Assembly (NCBI RefSeq): GCF_900114445.1
Contig: NZ_FOTB01000002.1
Location: forward strand, 62,001-126,000
Direction: 5' to 3'
Length of the DNA: 64,000 nucleotides
Source: Salinicoccus halodurans
GTDB taxonomy: Bacteria > Bacillota > Bacilli > Staphylococcales > Salinicoccaceae
In this document: piece by piece, positions 39,534 through 49,785 of the stretch
Layout: each line of letters begins with the position of its first letter
How positions within the stretch are numbered: the stretch's first letter is position 1
Program-made: the position numbers and the translations under genes
The notes under the pieces: generated by a model
What the model was told of the DNA's origin: nothing
Database searches by the model: none
What the model saw: the letters and a program-made list of their open reading frames with translations, nothing else

Positions 39534-40245
39534 GCTTGGGATTTTCCCGACATTCATGTTCCCGCCCTTGATCATTCCAAGCGTCCCCGGCGGCGTCACA
39601 GTTTTCAAAACGTTGATCGGCGGAATATTTTCCGGACAGATACTGGCTGCCACAGGGGTGACACTCAGCCGTCTGCTCATAGGCTTTTTCATTGCAGTGG
39701 TGCTTGGACTCACATTTGGTTTTCTGATCGCCCGCTACAAATGGGTGGATGATACATTAGGCTTTTTCGTAACAGCCCTCCAGTCCATTCCAAGCATCGT
39801 CTGGTTCCCGCTCGCAATCGTGTGGTTCGGGCTCGGGAACACGGCGATTTTATTCATAGTAGCCATTGGAGCCACATGGACGATGACAGTCAATTCCAGT
39901 GCAGGGTTTAAAAATGTCCCGGACATTTATATCAATGCGGCAAGAACACTCGGTTCATCAGGTTCCCATCTTCTGAAAACCGTCATACTGCCCGCTTCAG
40001 TCCCCCATATCATTTCCGGTCTCCGGGTGGCCTGGGCATTCGCATGGCGTGCCATCATGGCCGGTGAACTGCTGGGGGCAGCCGGTGGACTCGGTTACCT
40101 GCTCGATCTCGGACGTTCTACGCAGGCAATGGATCTCGTCCTTTCAATCATGATTGTCATCGGTGTCATCGGTACGATCATAGATAACCAGGTATTTCTT
40201 AGAATGGAACGCTCCGTTGCAAGAAAATGGGGACTCAGAACATAA
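39466..40245 (+). CDS. ABC transporter permease, sulfonate/nitrate/taurine type
   Basis: A 259-residue inner-membrane permease with about six helices and the EAA-like loop INAARTLGSSGSHLLKTVILPASVPHIISG, which docks to the ATPase. Belongs to the SsuC/TauC/BPD_transp_1 group. ATG 39466 lies nine bases after AGGAGG. Followed by the lipoprotein gene after 17 bases. The transported compound (aliphatic sulfonate, taurine, nitrate, pyrimidine precursor or other) cannot be fixed by the permease. Confidence 0.9.
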   Translation: MTTILRRVMFVAVIIAIWEVISKLGIFPTFMFPPLIIPSVPGGVTVFKTLIGGIFSGQILAATGVTLSRLLIGFFIAVVLGLTFGFLIARYKWVDDTLGFFVTALQSIPSIVWFPLAIVWFGLGNTAILFIVAIGATWTMTVNSSAGFKNVPDIYINAARTLGSSGSHLLKTVILPASVPHIISGLRVAWAFAWRAIMAGELLGAAGGLGYLLDLGRSTQAMDLVLSIMIVIGVIGTIIDNQVFLRMERSVARKWGLRT

Positions 40246-40262
40246 TGGAAAGGATAGATCAC

Positions 40263-41249
40263 ATGAAAAAAACACTGACCGGCTTTTTGATGATGCTGAC
40301 ACTTATCATTGCAGGATGCGGAGGCGGCGGTTCAGAAGATGCTGCAGAAGAAGTGCGCATCGGCTATTTCCCAAACTTCACACATATTACAACCATCATC
40401 GCTCTTGAAAATGGCTATTTCCAGGAAGAATTCGGAGAAGATATTACAATCGATACGATGACATTCCCCAACGGCAGTGCATTTATGGAAGCAATGTCAA
40501 CCGATGAATTTGACATCGGCACAGTAGGGCCCTCTCCTACCACAAACACTTACTTAAGAAACCCTGCCCATGAAATCATCGCAGGGGCTGTAAACGGAGG
40601 GGCCGTCCTTGCGACAGCTGAGAATTCCGGCATAGAAAATACAGAAGATTTAAAAGGCGCAAGAGTCGCCATCCCGACAATCGGTTCCACGCAGGACATC
40701 ATGCTGCGCAAAGTCCTTGAGGACGCAGGCCTTACAGCCGAAGACGTGGAAATGGTGCCGCAGGCGCCTGCTGACACTTCCACACTCTTCCTCCAGGGAG
40801 ATGTTGAAGCAGCGGCTACGCAGGAACCTTGGGGTGTATTCCTGGAAAATCAGGCAAATGCAGATATCCTCCTCGATGAAGAAGAATTCGCATGGGGAAC
40901 TGAATCCACGACTACAGTTGTAACGGCCCGTCAGGGATTTACAGACAGTAACCCGGAACTGACTGAGGCATACATCCGTGCTCATATGAAAGCAATTGAA
41001 TTCTTCGAGCAAAATCAGGAAGATGCCGTACAGATATTCGTCGATCACATTGCGGAAATCTCCGGCCAGGAACTTGATTTCGAAGAGACCCTCGAGGCAA
41101 GCAACCGCTTGAACCCGACATATGAAATCAATGAGGAAGTCCTGCAGGAGATGGCAACAATCAGCAGTGAAGCGGAGTATACGCCATCAGACGATATCGA
41201 AGGACTCGTCAATACGGAATTTCTGGATGCAGTACTGGAAAATGAATAG
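40263..41249 (+). CDS. ABC transporter substrate-binding lipoprotein, SsuA/NMT1-like
   Basis: A 328-residue secreted lipoprotein: signal peptide MKKTLTGFLMMLTLIIAGC with lipobox LIAGC (Cys about residue 19), followed by a Gly-rich linker and a very acidic mature domain. Motifs RIGYFPNFTHITTIIALE and DIGTVGPSPTTNTY, and QEPWG, are typical of the SsuA/TauA/NMT1 type. ATG 40263 follows AAGGA. A long upstream extension is rejected because it lacks a signal peptide. The substrate is not determined. Confidence 0.88.
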   Translation: MKKTLTGFLMMLTLIIAGCGGGGSEDAAEEVRIGYFPNFTHITTIIALENGYFQEEFGEDITIDTMTFPNGSAFMEAMSTDEFDIGTVGPSPTTNTYLRNPAHEIIAGAVNGGAVLATAENSGIENTEDLKGARVAIPTIGSTQDIMLRKVLEDAGLTAEDVEMVPQAPADTSTLFLQGDVEAAATQEPWGVFLENQANADILLDEEEFAWGTESTTTVVTARQGFTDSNPELTEAYIRAHMKAIEFFEQNQEDAVQIFVDHIAEISGQELDFEETLEASNRLNPTYEINEEVLQEMATISSEAEYTPSDDIEGLVNTEFLDAVLENE

Positions 41250-41252
41250 ACT

Positions 41253-41297
41253 ATAAGAAAGGCAGGATGTGAAAATTTCACATCCTGCCTTTCTTAT
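41253..41297. terminator. Perfect 22+22 inverted repeat, bidirectional terminator
   Basis: The arms ATAAGAAAGGCAGGATGTGAAA and its exact complement are separated by one A. It lies between the ABC importer genes and convergent brnQ, with T-rich flanks; the arms are unusually long and perfect for a terminator. Confidence 0.85.
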
Positions 41298-41322
41298 GGT
41301 TTTTAATCCCCTGTCGTATACA

Positions 41323-42645
41323 TCAGATCGTCCGCTCCTGCGATTGGACGTTTTCTTTTTTGTTCAATCGGTCTGTCACCAGACCGGCCAGTGTCAACAG
41401 CATAAAAGGCAACAGCCAGCCGAGCCCGTCACCTGATAATGGAATCATCAGATATACAGCAGCTATGAGTTCACTGTTAAGCAGACTATTTGTATAGATG
41501 ATTTCCAGTACGGAGATCACCAGCGTCACAATAACCGGCAGGATATACGCATATTTCAATTCGAAACTGATGAAGATATTTATAAATGAAACCAGAACCA
41601 GCACAATGGCCAGCGGATAAAGGAACGTAAGCAAAGGGACCGCCAGACTGAGTATCGTCTCCAGCCCAAGTGTTGTAAAGAAAAACCCTACAGCAGTAAA
41701 AGCCGTGACATACATTTTGTATGACACCTTATTGTAGTGCCTGCAGGCAAATTCCGCACACGCATTGACCAAGCCGATGCACGTCGTCAGGCATGCCAGA
41801 ACCACAATGAAAGAGAACAGCAGATCTCCAAAACCGCCAAAAATACGCAGAGAATTATACGTGAGTATATCTGTGCCATCCTGATAACTATCCCTGCCCG
41901 TTGTCCCGCCGATATAGGCGAGGGAAAAGTAAACCGTAACCAGAAGGACAGATGAAAGGATGCCGGCTTTTATTACAGAAAAGATAATTTTGGTCTTATT
42001 CGTGATACCTGCATATTTAAAACCATTGACAATCACAATCGAAAAGGCCAGTGCTGCAACCAGATCCATCGTGAAATACCCTTCCAGGACCCCCGAAATA
42101 AAAGGTATCCCAACGTACTTGCCCTCTGGGGCCTGGAGCGGCGCTTCCGGGCGGAAAATTGCGTATATGGACAGCAGTGCAATCCCAATCAACAGCAAAG
42201 GTGTCAGCAGCTTTCCTATGTTATTCACTATTTTCGTGGGATTCAGCGCAACGGTGTATACAACGATGAAAAAGATTATGGAAAATATAATCAAAGTAAA
42301 AGAATTATGTACGGGCAGAAGATTCCTTGTCCCAATCTCATAAGCGACGTTCGCAGCCCTCGGGATGCCATAAAATGCACCGATGGACATATAGATCAGA
42401 ATAGCGAATACCAGGCCGAACAATGGATGCACCGGTTTACCCACCCTTTCGACACCTTCGTCGTAATAGGCGACTACTATCACTGTAAGAAACGGCAGCA
42501 ACACTCCGGTGATTGCGAATCCTGTCATCGCAACCCACATCTTCTCACCTGCCAGATGGCCGAGCATCGGCGGGAAAATTAAGTTTCCCGCACCAAAGAA
42601 AAGTGAAAACAGCATCAGGCCCGATATCAATACTAAACGATTCAT
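41323..42645 (-). CDS. brnQ: Branched-chain amino acid transporter, BrnQ/LIVCS family
   Basis: A 440-residue Na+-coupled Leu/Ile/Val transporter with about 12 hydrophobic segments. Begins MNRLVLISGLMLFSLFFGAGNLIFPPMLG, which is the family signature. ATG 42645 lies six bases after GAGGAGG; an upstream in-frame TTG overlaps that site. A T-box leader (42660-42927) precedes it, so it should be induced by uncharged tRNA, most likely Ile. Confidence 0.95.
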   Translation of the reverse strand: MNRLVLISGLMLFSLFFGAGNLIFPPMLGHLAGEKMWVAMTGFAITGVLLPFLTVIVVAYYDEGVERVGKPVHPLFGLVFAILIYMSIGAFYGIPRAANVAYEIGTRNLLPVHNSFTLIIFSIIFFIVVYTVALNPTKIVNNIGKLLTPLLLIGIALLSIYAIFRPEAPLQAPEGKYVGIPFISGVLEGYFTMDLVAALAFSIVIVNGFKYAGITNKTKIIFSVIKAGILSSVLLVTVYFSLAYIGGTTGRDSYQDGTDILTYNSLRIFGGFGDLLFSFIVVLACLTTCIGLVNACAEFACRHYNKVSYKMYVTAFTAVGFFFTTLGLETILSLAVPLLTFLYPLAIVLVLVSFINIFISFELKYAYILPVIVTLVISVLEIIYTNSLLNSELIAAVYLMIPLSGDGLGWLLPFMLLTLAGLVTDRLNKKENVQSQERTI

Positions 42646-42659
42646 CAAAATCCTCCTCA

Positions 42660-42927
42660 ACAAAAAAAATACCCTTAATAAAGGACGGCTGTATCACCGT
42701 GGTACCACCTTTAATAATCTCCGATTCCCAATTCATTGAAAGGAACCGTTCAATATAGATTTTGATAACGTGTCATCAACACGGAATCGCCTACTCGCTT
42801 TCAGCAATTCACCCGAAAAAGAATTGATATTTCGAATCAACTTCGGCCGCTTTACACCTGCCAGCAGCTCTCTGATTTTCCTGTTCATCCAAAAAGGTTC
42901 TTCCGGGGCATATTCAGTTAAATATCT
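42660..42927 (-). promoter_or_regulatory. T-box leader of brnQ, probable Ile specifier
   Basis: Canonical T-box core AGGTGGTACCACGG on the minus strand (about 42697-42711), a terminator with eight T at 42662-42690, and an upstream stem I with CAGAGAGCTGCTGG. ATC (42826-42828) in GAAATATCAATTC is the best specifier candidate (Ile), fitting the transporter. Specifier assignment is inference. Confidence 0.85.
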
Positions 42928-42933
42928 GAATTA

Positions 42934-42961
42934 ATTATAAGACTTTTATAAACATTGTCAA
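42934..42961 (-). promoter_or_regulatory. Promoter of the brnQ T-box transcript
   Basis: TTGACA (42956-42961) and TATAAT (42934-42939) on the minus strand, both consensus, spaced 16 bases. Confidence 0.85.
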
Positions 42962-43066
42962 TATGCCAGAGAGTCGCAATTGTCACTTTATATACTGAGC
43001 AAGGTCATATCAGAAGTTTTAAAGTCAAAAGAATCCACCTGAGTATAATTTTGAACGGTCTGCCGG

Positions 43067-43276
43067 ATGTATACAAAGCGTAAGATACAGAGATTTAAAA
43101 ATCTGTTGAAGCTGTTCATCAGATTGCCACAGAACATGCAGTTGATCATGATTAAGAATATTCTCTCCTGTATCGAGAAATAAAGGCGACCAACCATATA
43201 AATGGAGTCGCCTATAATGGTGAAGAAGAATCGCAGTGGATTGACCATTGTCATCACCGGAGCATCAAACGGATAA
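43067..43276 (+). pseudogene. Degenerate patch, possible short-chain dehydrogenase remnants
   Basis: The 390 bases between the brnQ promoter and pdxT hold no complete gene. A 38-codon frame (43067-43183) ends RFKNLLKLFIRLPQNMQ and is basic and hydrophobic, as at SDR C-termini. Then AGGCGAC/GTCGCCT flank a short hairpin (43184-43213), and ATG 43217 opens GLTIVITGASNG before a stop at 43274. TIVITGASNG resembles the SDR cofactor-binding motif TGxxxGxG broken by a small change. The likely reading is two fragments of decayed SDR genes. Weak evidence. Confidence 0.35.
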
Positions 43277-43303
43277 GACAGACAACTTTTTAAACCATCC
43301 GTG

Positions 43304-43352
43304 AAATGATAAGAGCGCCGTTCCCTGAATCGGGGCGGCACTCTTATCATTT
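43304..43352 (-). terminator. Hairpin at the end of pdxT
   Basis: AAATGATAAGAG-(C)-GCCG pairs with CGGC-(A)-CTCTTATCATTT, a long stem overlapping the pdxT stop. The T-run is short (TTT), so it may act as a 3'-end stabiliser or terminator. Confidence 0.6.
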
Positions 43353-43938
43353 ATGTTCCTACTGAGAATCCTGCTTCCGCATATTTCTGTACCATATCTA
43401 TAAAAAATTGATGAAAGACCGTTGAATCTGTGAGTTCGGGATGGAATGAAATACCCAGATGCCTGTCCGACCGTACCGCAACAATCTTATCATCAACCCA
43501 GGAAAGCACCTCTGCGCCCGTATCGGCAGAGACGATGTGCGGCGCCCTGATGAAGATTGCAGTCGCTTTTTCATCGATACCTTCTACATCGAGCTCCGCT
43601 TCAAAGCTGTCGATCTGCCTGCCGAATGAATTTCTTTCGACCGTAATGTTGAGTTTGCCCAGATGCCCTTCTTCCAGCCCGACGACATTTTCAGCAAGCA
43701 GTATCAGGCCGGCACATGTACCGAACATCGGCAGGTCACTCGCGCGGAGCGCTTCAGTGAATCCGTAGCGGTCCATCAGGCGGCGCATTGCAGTGGACTC
43801 TCCTCCCGGAAGAATGAGCCCGTCTATCTGCTCGAGTTCATCCACCCTTTTGATCGGCAGGGCTTCATGTCCGCATGCCTCGACGAGTTTCAAATGCTCC
43901 CTTACCGCCCCCTGCAGTGCAAGTATGCCGATCCGCAT
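43351..43938 (-). CDS. pdxT: Pyridoxal 5'-phosphate synthase glutaminase subunit
   Basis: Glutaminase of 195 residues that supplies ammonia to PdxS. The nucleophile Cys lies in [25 protein letters not shown] gives His and Glu; [13 protein letters not shown] is the GGES loop. ATG 43938 shares one base with the pdxS stop (TAATG). Standard pdxST pair. Confidence 0.97.
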   Translation of the reverse strand: MRIGILALQGAVREHLKLVEACGHEALPIKRVDELEQIDGLILPGGESTAMRRLMDRYGFTEALRASDLPMFGTCAGLILLAENVVGLEEGHLGKLNITVERNSFGRQIDSFEAELDVEGIDEKATAIFIRAPHIVSADTGAEVLSWVDDKIVAVRSDRHLGISFHPELTDSTVFHQFFIDMVQKYAEAGFSVGT

Positions 43939-44822
43939 TACCATCCGCGTTCCTGCATTCTTTCTTCCAGAGACAGCTGGTTGATATCGATTCCTTTCAT
44001 CGCAGAACCGAGTTCTTTTGCGAGTCTTCCGATCAGTTCATAGTCCTGGTAATGCGTGGTCGCTTCCACAATTGCTTTGGCAAATTTTTCAGGGTTTTCC
44101 GATTTGAATACTCCGGACCCGACAAACACGCCGTCTGCACCAAGTTCCATCATGAGTGCCGCATCCTGCGGTGTTGCGACACCCCCTGCTGCAAAATTCA
44201 CTACTGGAAGCTTGCCCAGTCTTTTTATTTCCTGTAAGACATCGTATGGTGCTCCTTGGTTTTTCGCTTCAGTCATAAGTTCATCATCACTCATCACTGA
44301 AATCTGACGCACTTCCTGATTCACCATCCGCATGTGCCTCACTGCCTCGACGATATTGCCTGTACCCGGCTCCCCTTTTGTCCTCAGCATGGATGCACCT
44401 TCCCCGATGCGCCTTGCCGCTTCACCGATATTACGGCATCCGCATACGAACGGGACAGTGTAATCGTCTTTCTTCAGATGGAATACTTCATCTGCCGGTG
44501 TAAGTACTTCAGATTCATCTATATAGTCCACTCCGAGCGATTCTAATACTCTCGCTTCTGTAATATGACCGATTCTGCATTTTGCCATTACCGGAATGGA
44601 TACCGCGCTGACAACTTCTTCAACGATCCGCGGATCACATGCCCGCGCAACACCGCCTGCCGCCCGGATGTCGGAAGGCACACGTTCAAGCGCCATGACA
44701 GCGACTGCGCCCGCCGCTTCTGCGACTTTTGCCTGCTCTGCATTGACGACATCCATGATTACGCCGCCTTTCTGCATTTCCGCCATTCCTCTTTTGACTC
44801 TTTCTGTACCTGTCTGTTGCAT
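43938..44822 (-). CDS. pdxS: Pyridoxal 5'-phosphate synthase subunit PdxS
   Basis: TIM-barrel synthase of 294 residues, making PLP from ribose 5-phosphate, glyceraldehyde 3-phosphate and ammonia. Contains [35 protein letters not shown] and [22 protein letters not shown] 44822 lies nine bases after AAAGGGAG; an in-frame TTG three codons upstream is not preferred. Divergent from pdxR. Confidence 0.97.
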   Translation of the reverse strand: MQQTGTERVKRGMAEMQKGGVIMDVVNAEQAKVAEAAGAVAVMALERVPSDIRAAGGVARACDPRIVEEVVSAVSIPVMAKCRIGHITEARVLESLGVDYIDESEVLTPADEVFHLKKDDYTVPFVCGCRNIGEAARRIGEGASMLRTKGEPGTGNIVEAVRHMRMVNQEVRQISVMSDDELMTEAKNQGAPYDVLQEIKRLGKLPVVNFAAGGVATPQDAALMMELGADGVFVGSGVFKSENPEKFAKAIVEATTHYQDYELIGRLAKELGSAMKGIDINQLSLEERMQERGW

Positions 44823-44844
44823 TCTATACAACTCCCTTTCCTGT

Positions 44845-44895
44845 TTGCGATTATATTAAAATAGTATAGAATGAAATCTGAATACTCTAAAGTAT
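44845..44895. promoter_or_regulatory. Divergent promoter region with a dyad between pdxS and pdxR
   Basis: For pdxS (minus): TTTAGA (44886-44891) and TATACT (44863-44868), spacer 17. For pdxR (plus): TTGCGA (44845-44850) and TAGAAT (44867-44872), spacer 16. The two promoters overlap. ATACT-CTAA-AGTAT (44882-44895) lies over the pdxS -35, and a second AGTAT lies at 44863-44867. MocR-type regulators bind repeats like these. Confidence 0.55.
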
Positions 44896-44925
44896 CAGTT
44901 TGAAAAATATTGAGGAGGTCAGATT

Positions 44926-46266
44926 ATGCTAATCAGCTTGGATAAACATTCGGATGTCCCTTTATTCGAACAGATTTATAACAGTATAAAGCAGCAGATC
45001 ATCGATGGAGAACTTGTGAATGATGATAAACTTCCCAGTAAACGTCAGCTGCAGCGCGATCTCTCCATCAGTCAGACAACGATTGAGAATGCCTATGGCC
45101 GTCTCGCGGATGAAGATTTGATATACAGCAGGGAAAAAAGTGGTTATTTCGTCACACCGACCGAGCAGCTCAAACTTGGGAATAAAACTCCCGGCCCGGA
45201 TATAGTAAGAGCAGAGAAAAAGAAATACGCCCTCCCTCTCGGTACCATCGATACGACAATCGTCCAGAGTGATGTGCTGAAACAGATCGCCAGGGAAGTC
45301 TTTTCAGATAATGAACTGCTGAATCTCGGGGATGAGAGCGGGGAAAAGGAGCTCAAAGAACAGATCAGACACTATCTGCATATCAACCGCGGCGTCACAT
45401 GTGCGATCGATCAGATCTTTATAGGACCCTCCACTGAATTTCTGCTCGAGCAGGTACTTTATCTGTTGAAATATCCCAGCATGACAATTGAAGACCCAGG
45501 CTATCCTGTCATTAAAAAGGTTCTGAACCGCCTTGAGAGTGAAGTGGATTTTGCCGAGGTTCTTGAAGACGGCGTGGATGTTGAAGCCGTGCGGGCACTG
45601 AATAACCCGGTGGTCCATGTAACCCCCTCACATCAATTTCCAAGCGGCGTGGTTTTATCTTTAAAGAAACGCATTCAATTACTGAATCATGCAAGTGTCA
45701 CAGACAGTTACATCATTGAAGATGACTATGACAGTGAGTTCAGATACACCGGAAGGCCTTTATCCTCGCTGCAGGGGCTGGATCAGAACGACAGGACCAT
45801 TTATATGAGCACGTTCTCAAAATCCCTCTATCCCTCTCTGAGACTCTCCTGCATGGTATTGCCGAAGCCGCTTGCCGAACTTTATTATCAGAAAGCTCTT
45901 TCCTGCAATGTGTCCAGACAGATGCAGCATATTGTGGCGTCTTTCATGGAACGGGGCTATCTGAACCGGCACATCAACCGGATACGCAAGATCTATAGGA
46001 CAAAAATGGAGACGATCACGGAGTGGATATACTCTGAATTCGATGAAGTCGAAGTATATGGTGAACACACCGGCATGCATTTCCTGATAAGGGTCCCGGA
46101 CAGGGATCTCAGCAGAGCTGCTGAAAAACACAGTATGGTCCACGGCAACACCTATTCCCATACGAGGAACCTTGCTGACACGGTACTCGTCGGAATCGGG
46201 GAAAAGGATGTGCATGAAATCAAAGGGATACTAGCGGCATTTCTGGAAGATATTTTCCCAAAATAA
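44926..46266 (+). CDS. pdxR: MocR-type regulator of pyridoxine genes, PdxR
   Basis: A 446-residue fusion: GntR winged-HTH (about 1-75, with IYNSIKQQIIDGELVNDDKLPSKRQLQRDLSISQTT) joined to a class I aminotransferase-like domain (about 110-446) with the PLP-Lys in STFSKSLYPSLRLS and EDDYDSEFRY. In the family it senses PLP and activates pdxST while repressing itself. Located divergent to pdxST, as for known PdxR. ATG 44926 follows GAGGAGGTCAGATT. Confidence 0.93.
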   Translation: MLISLDKHSDVPLFEQIYNSIKQQIIDGELVNDDKLPSKRQLQRDLSISQTTIENAYGRLADEDLIYSREKSGYFVTPTEQLKLGNKTPGPDIVRAEKKKYALPLGTIDTTIVQSDVLKQIAREVFSDNELLNLGDESGEKELKEQIRHYLHINRGVTCAIDQIFIGPSTEFLLEQVLYLLKYPSMTIEDPGYPVIKKVLNRLESEVDFAEVLEDGVDVEAVRALNNPVVHVTPSHQFPSGVVLSLKKRIQLLNHASVTDSYIIEDDYDSEFRYTGRPLSSLQGLDQNDRTIYMSTFSKSLYPSLRLSCMVLPKPLAELYYQKALSCNVSRQMQHIVASFMERGYLNRHINRIRKIYRTKMETITEWIYSEFDEVEVYGEHTGMHFLIRVPDRDLSRAAEKHSMVHGNTYSHTRNLADTVLVGIGEKDVHEIKGILAAFLEDIFPK

Positions 46267-46293
46267 AAAAGCACAGATATTTCTGTGCTTTTT
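46265..46293. terminator. Terminator between pdxR and the tRNA operon
   Basis: AAAAGCACAGA and TCTGTGCTTTT arms with A- and T-runs on both sides; serves convergent pdxR and the tRNA cluster. Confidence 0.88.
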
Positions 46294-46296
46294 GAG

Positions 46297-46370
<74 letters not shown>

Positions 46371-46400
46371 TCAATATGTAATTCAAAATTAAAAAATAAG

Positions 46401-46473
46401 TGGAGACTAGCGGGATCGAACCGCTGACCTCCTGCGTGCAAAGCAGGCGCTCTCCCAGCTGAGCTAAGCCCCC
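46401..46473 (-). tRNA. tRNA-Ala (TGC)
   Basis: A 73-nt cloverleaf with GGGGGCT acceptor (G-U pairs), anticodon TGC. No encoded CCA. Confidence 0.95.
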
Positions 46474-46501
46474 ATGAAATGTATAAGATAACATAAGATA
46501 A

Positions 46502-46585
46502 TGCGGGTGAAGGGACTCGAACCCCCACGTCGATAAAGACACTAGATCCTGATTCTAGCGCGTCTGCCAATTCCGCCACACCCGC
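46502..46585 (-). tRNA. tRNA-Leu (CAG)
   Basis: An 84-nt tRNA with the class II variable arm. GCGGGTG acceptor, anticodon CAG in ATCAGGA. No encoded CCA. Confidence 0.94.
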
Positions 46586-46598
46586 GTAATAATAAAAA

Positions 46599-46672
46599 TC
46601 GGGAAGACAGGATTCGAACCTGCGACCCCTTGGTCCCAAACCAAGTGCTCTACCAAGCTGAGCTACTTCCCG
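46599..46672 (-). tRNA. tRNA-Pro (TGG)
   Basis: A 74-nt cloverleaf with CGGGAAG acceptor and anticodon TGG. No encoded CCA. Confidence 0.96.
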
Positions 46673-46684
46673 TGGCTGTACAAG

Positions 46685-46758
46685 CGCGCCCGAGAGGAGT
46701 CGAACCCCTAGCCTCTTGATCCGTAGTCAAACGCTCTATCCAATTGAGCTACGGGCGC
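46685..46758 (-). tRNA. tRNA-Arg (ACG)
   Basis: A 74-nt cloverleaf with GCGCCCG acceptor, anticodon ACG (decoded as ICG after A34 deamination). No encoded CCA. Confidence 0.96.
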
Positions 46759-46821
46759 ATATATAATCAATATTGTTTGTTTGCAAAAAAATAAAACGGC
46801 AAATGACCGCTTAATAAAAAA

Positions 46822-46896
46822 TGGAGCGGAAGACGGGATTCGAACCCGCGACCCCCACCTTGGCAAGGTGATGTTCTACCACTGAACTACTTCCGC
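46822..46896 (-). tRNA. tRNA-Gly (GCC)
   Basis: A GCGGAAG acceptor, anticodon GCC. The 72-nt body ends at 46825 and an encoded CCA follows at 46822-46824. Confidence 0.95.
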
Positions 46897-46906
46897 ATTA
46901 TAGTAA

Positions 46907-46982
<76 letters not shown>

Positions 46983-46991
46983 GACTATTAA

Positions 46992-47067
46992 TGGTGGAGA
47001 ATGACGGGTTCGAACCGCCGACCCTCTGCTTGTAAGGCAGATGCTCTCCCAGCTGAGCTAATTCTCC
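46992..47067 (-). tRNA. tRNA-Val (TAC)
   Basis: A GGAGAAT acceptor, anticodon TAC, with encoded CCA at 46992-46994. First gene of the tRNA operon (minus strand). Confidence 0.96.
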
Positions 47068-47100
47068 TGTAAGGCTTATTAATAACGTCGACTTTTATAT

Positions 47101-47128
47101 AATATACTATATCCACTGTTAAAGTCAA
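47101..47128 (-). promoter_or_regulatory. Promoter of the tRNA operon
   Basis: TTGACT (47123-47128) and TATATT (47101-47106) on the minus strand, 16 bases apart, about 35 bases upstream of tRNA-Val. No rRNA gene lies upstream; the remaining bases up to 47244 hold no recognisable gene. Confidence 0.75.
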
Positions 47129-47244
47129 CACAATCTTAACAGATTTTTAATATAAAGAGTAAATTCACTCTAATAATTCAGATTGATGTAATATTTCAAC
47201 CCGGGGACCGGCTTTCATCCGCCCGATCTTTATATATCATATCA

Positions 47245-47279
47245 GAAAAAAGTGCCTGAATCAAAACCAGGCACCTTTT
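47245..47279 (-). terminator. Terminator after lysS
   Basis: GTGCCTG and CAGGCAC arms (with A/T flanks) and TTTTTT on the minus strand, just after the lysS stop. Confidence 0.88.
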
Positions 47280-47290
47280 CTTCAATGATT

Positions 47291-48778
<1,488 letters not shown>

Positions 48779-48789
48779 TTATCTCTCTC

Positions 48790-49785
48790 CTATACTGTCA
48801 TTTGTTTATTATTTCCCTGATGCTCATCGATGAATCCATCGATGATGCCCGCAAGCGCTTCACGTGTTTCCGCCTGGTTGATAGCCTTGCGCATATTGCC
48901 ATTGCCTTTGATGCCTTTTAAGTACCATGAAGCATGCTTGCGCATTTCCATGACTGCCACCTTCTCACCTTTGAGATGAATCAGGCGGTCCATGTGAAGC
49001 TTGAGCACTTCCATCTTCTCTTCCACTTCGGGTTCACCCGCGAGGTCGCCCGTTTCAAGATAGTGTACCGTCCTGTAGATCATCCAGGGGTTGCCAAGCG
49101 CCTCACGGCCGATCATGACTGCGTCAACGCCTGTTTCCTCAAGCATCTTTTCAGCAAGCTCAGGAGATGTGACATCCCCGTTGCCGATGACCGGGATACT
49201 GACCGCTTCTTTGACCTGCCGGATTATATCCCAGTCCGCTGTGCCTTCATACATCTGCTCTCTCGTACGGCCATGCATGCTGATGGCAGCAGCGCCGGCT
49301 TTCTCCGCCATCTTAGCATTCTCTACAGCATAAATATGGGCGCTGTCCCAGCCGATGCGCATTTTAACCGTTACCGGCTTCGAGACATTTTCGACTACGG
49401 CGCTGACCATATCATAAATCTTCTCCGGATCAAGCAGCCATCGTGCACCGGCCTCACAGCGGATAATTTTGGATACCGGACATCCCATATTGATGTCGAT
49501 GATGTCCGCTGTTGTATTCCGGTCGACATATTTCGCAGCTTCAACGAGAGTATCCTTCTCTCCGCCGGATATCTGGAGAGACAAGGGACGCTCGTTTTCA
49601 TCGATATACAGCATTCGCATCGTTTTTTCATTGCCGAACAAAAGTGCCTTGTCACTGATCATTTCAGCACATACCAGACCAGCGCCAAATTCTTTGACAG
49701 TCAATCTGAATGCCGCATTGCATACACCCGCCATAGGTGCCAGTACAACCCGGTTCCCGATCTCCACATCTCCGATTTTAAACAT
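48790..49785 (-). CDS. dusB: tRNA-dihydrouridine synthase B
   Basis: FMN-dependent tRNA D-synthase of 331 residues. APMAGVCNAAFRL opens the barrel, IDINMGCPVSKI holds the catalytic Cys, VTVKMRIGWD and SMHGRTREQMY supply Lys and His, and VIGNGDVTSPE the FMN phosphate site. ATG 49785 (MFKIGDVEIG) is preferred to an in-frame GTG three codons upstream. Overlaps folK by eight bases. Confidence 0.95.
   Translation of the reverse strand: MFKIGDVEIGNRVVLAPMAGVCNAAFRLTVKEFGAGLVCAEMISDKALLFGNEKTMRMLYIDENERPLSLQISGGEKDTLVEAAKYVDRNTTADIIDINMGCPVSKIIRCEAGARWLLDPEKIYDMVSAVVENVSKPVTVKMRIGWDSAHIYAVENAKMAEKAGAAAISMHGRTREQMYEGTADWDIIRQVKEAVSIPVIGNGDVTSPELAEKMLEETGVDAVMIGREALGNPWMIYRTVHYLETGDLAGEPEVEEKMEVLKLHMDRLIHLKGEKVAVMEMRKHASWYLKGIKGNGNMRKAINQAETREALAGIIDGFIDEHQGNNKQMTV

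Noticed and set aside
42988-43350. 120-codon minus-strand frame between brnQ and pdxT
   Set aside because: Begins inside the pdxT hairpin, has no ribosome-binding site, and its translation resembles no family; the plus-strand SDR-like fragments explain the region better, though weakly.
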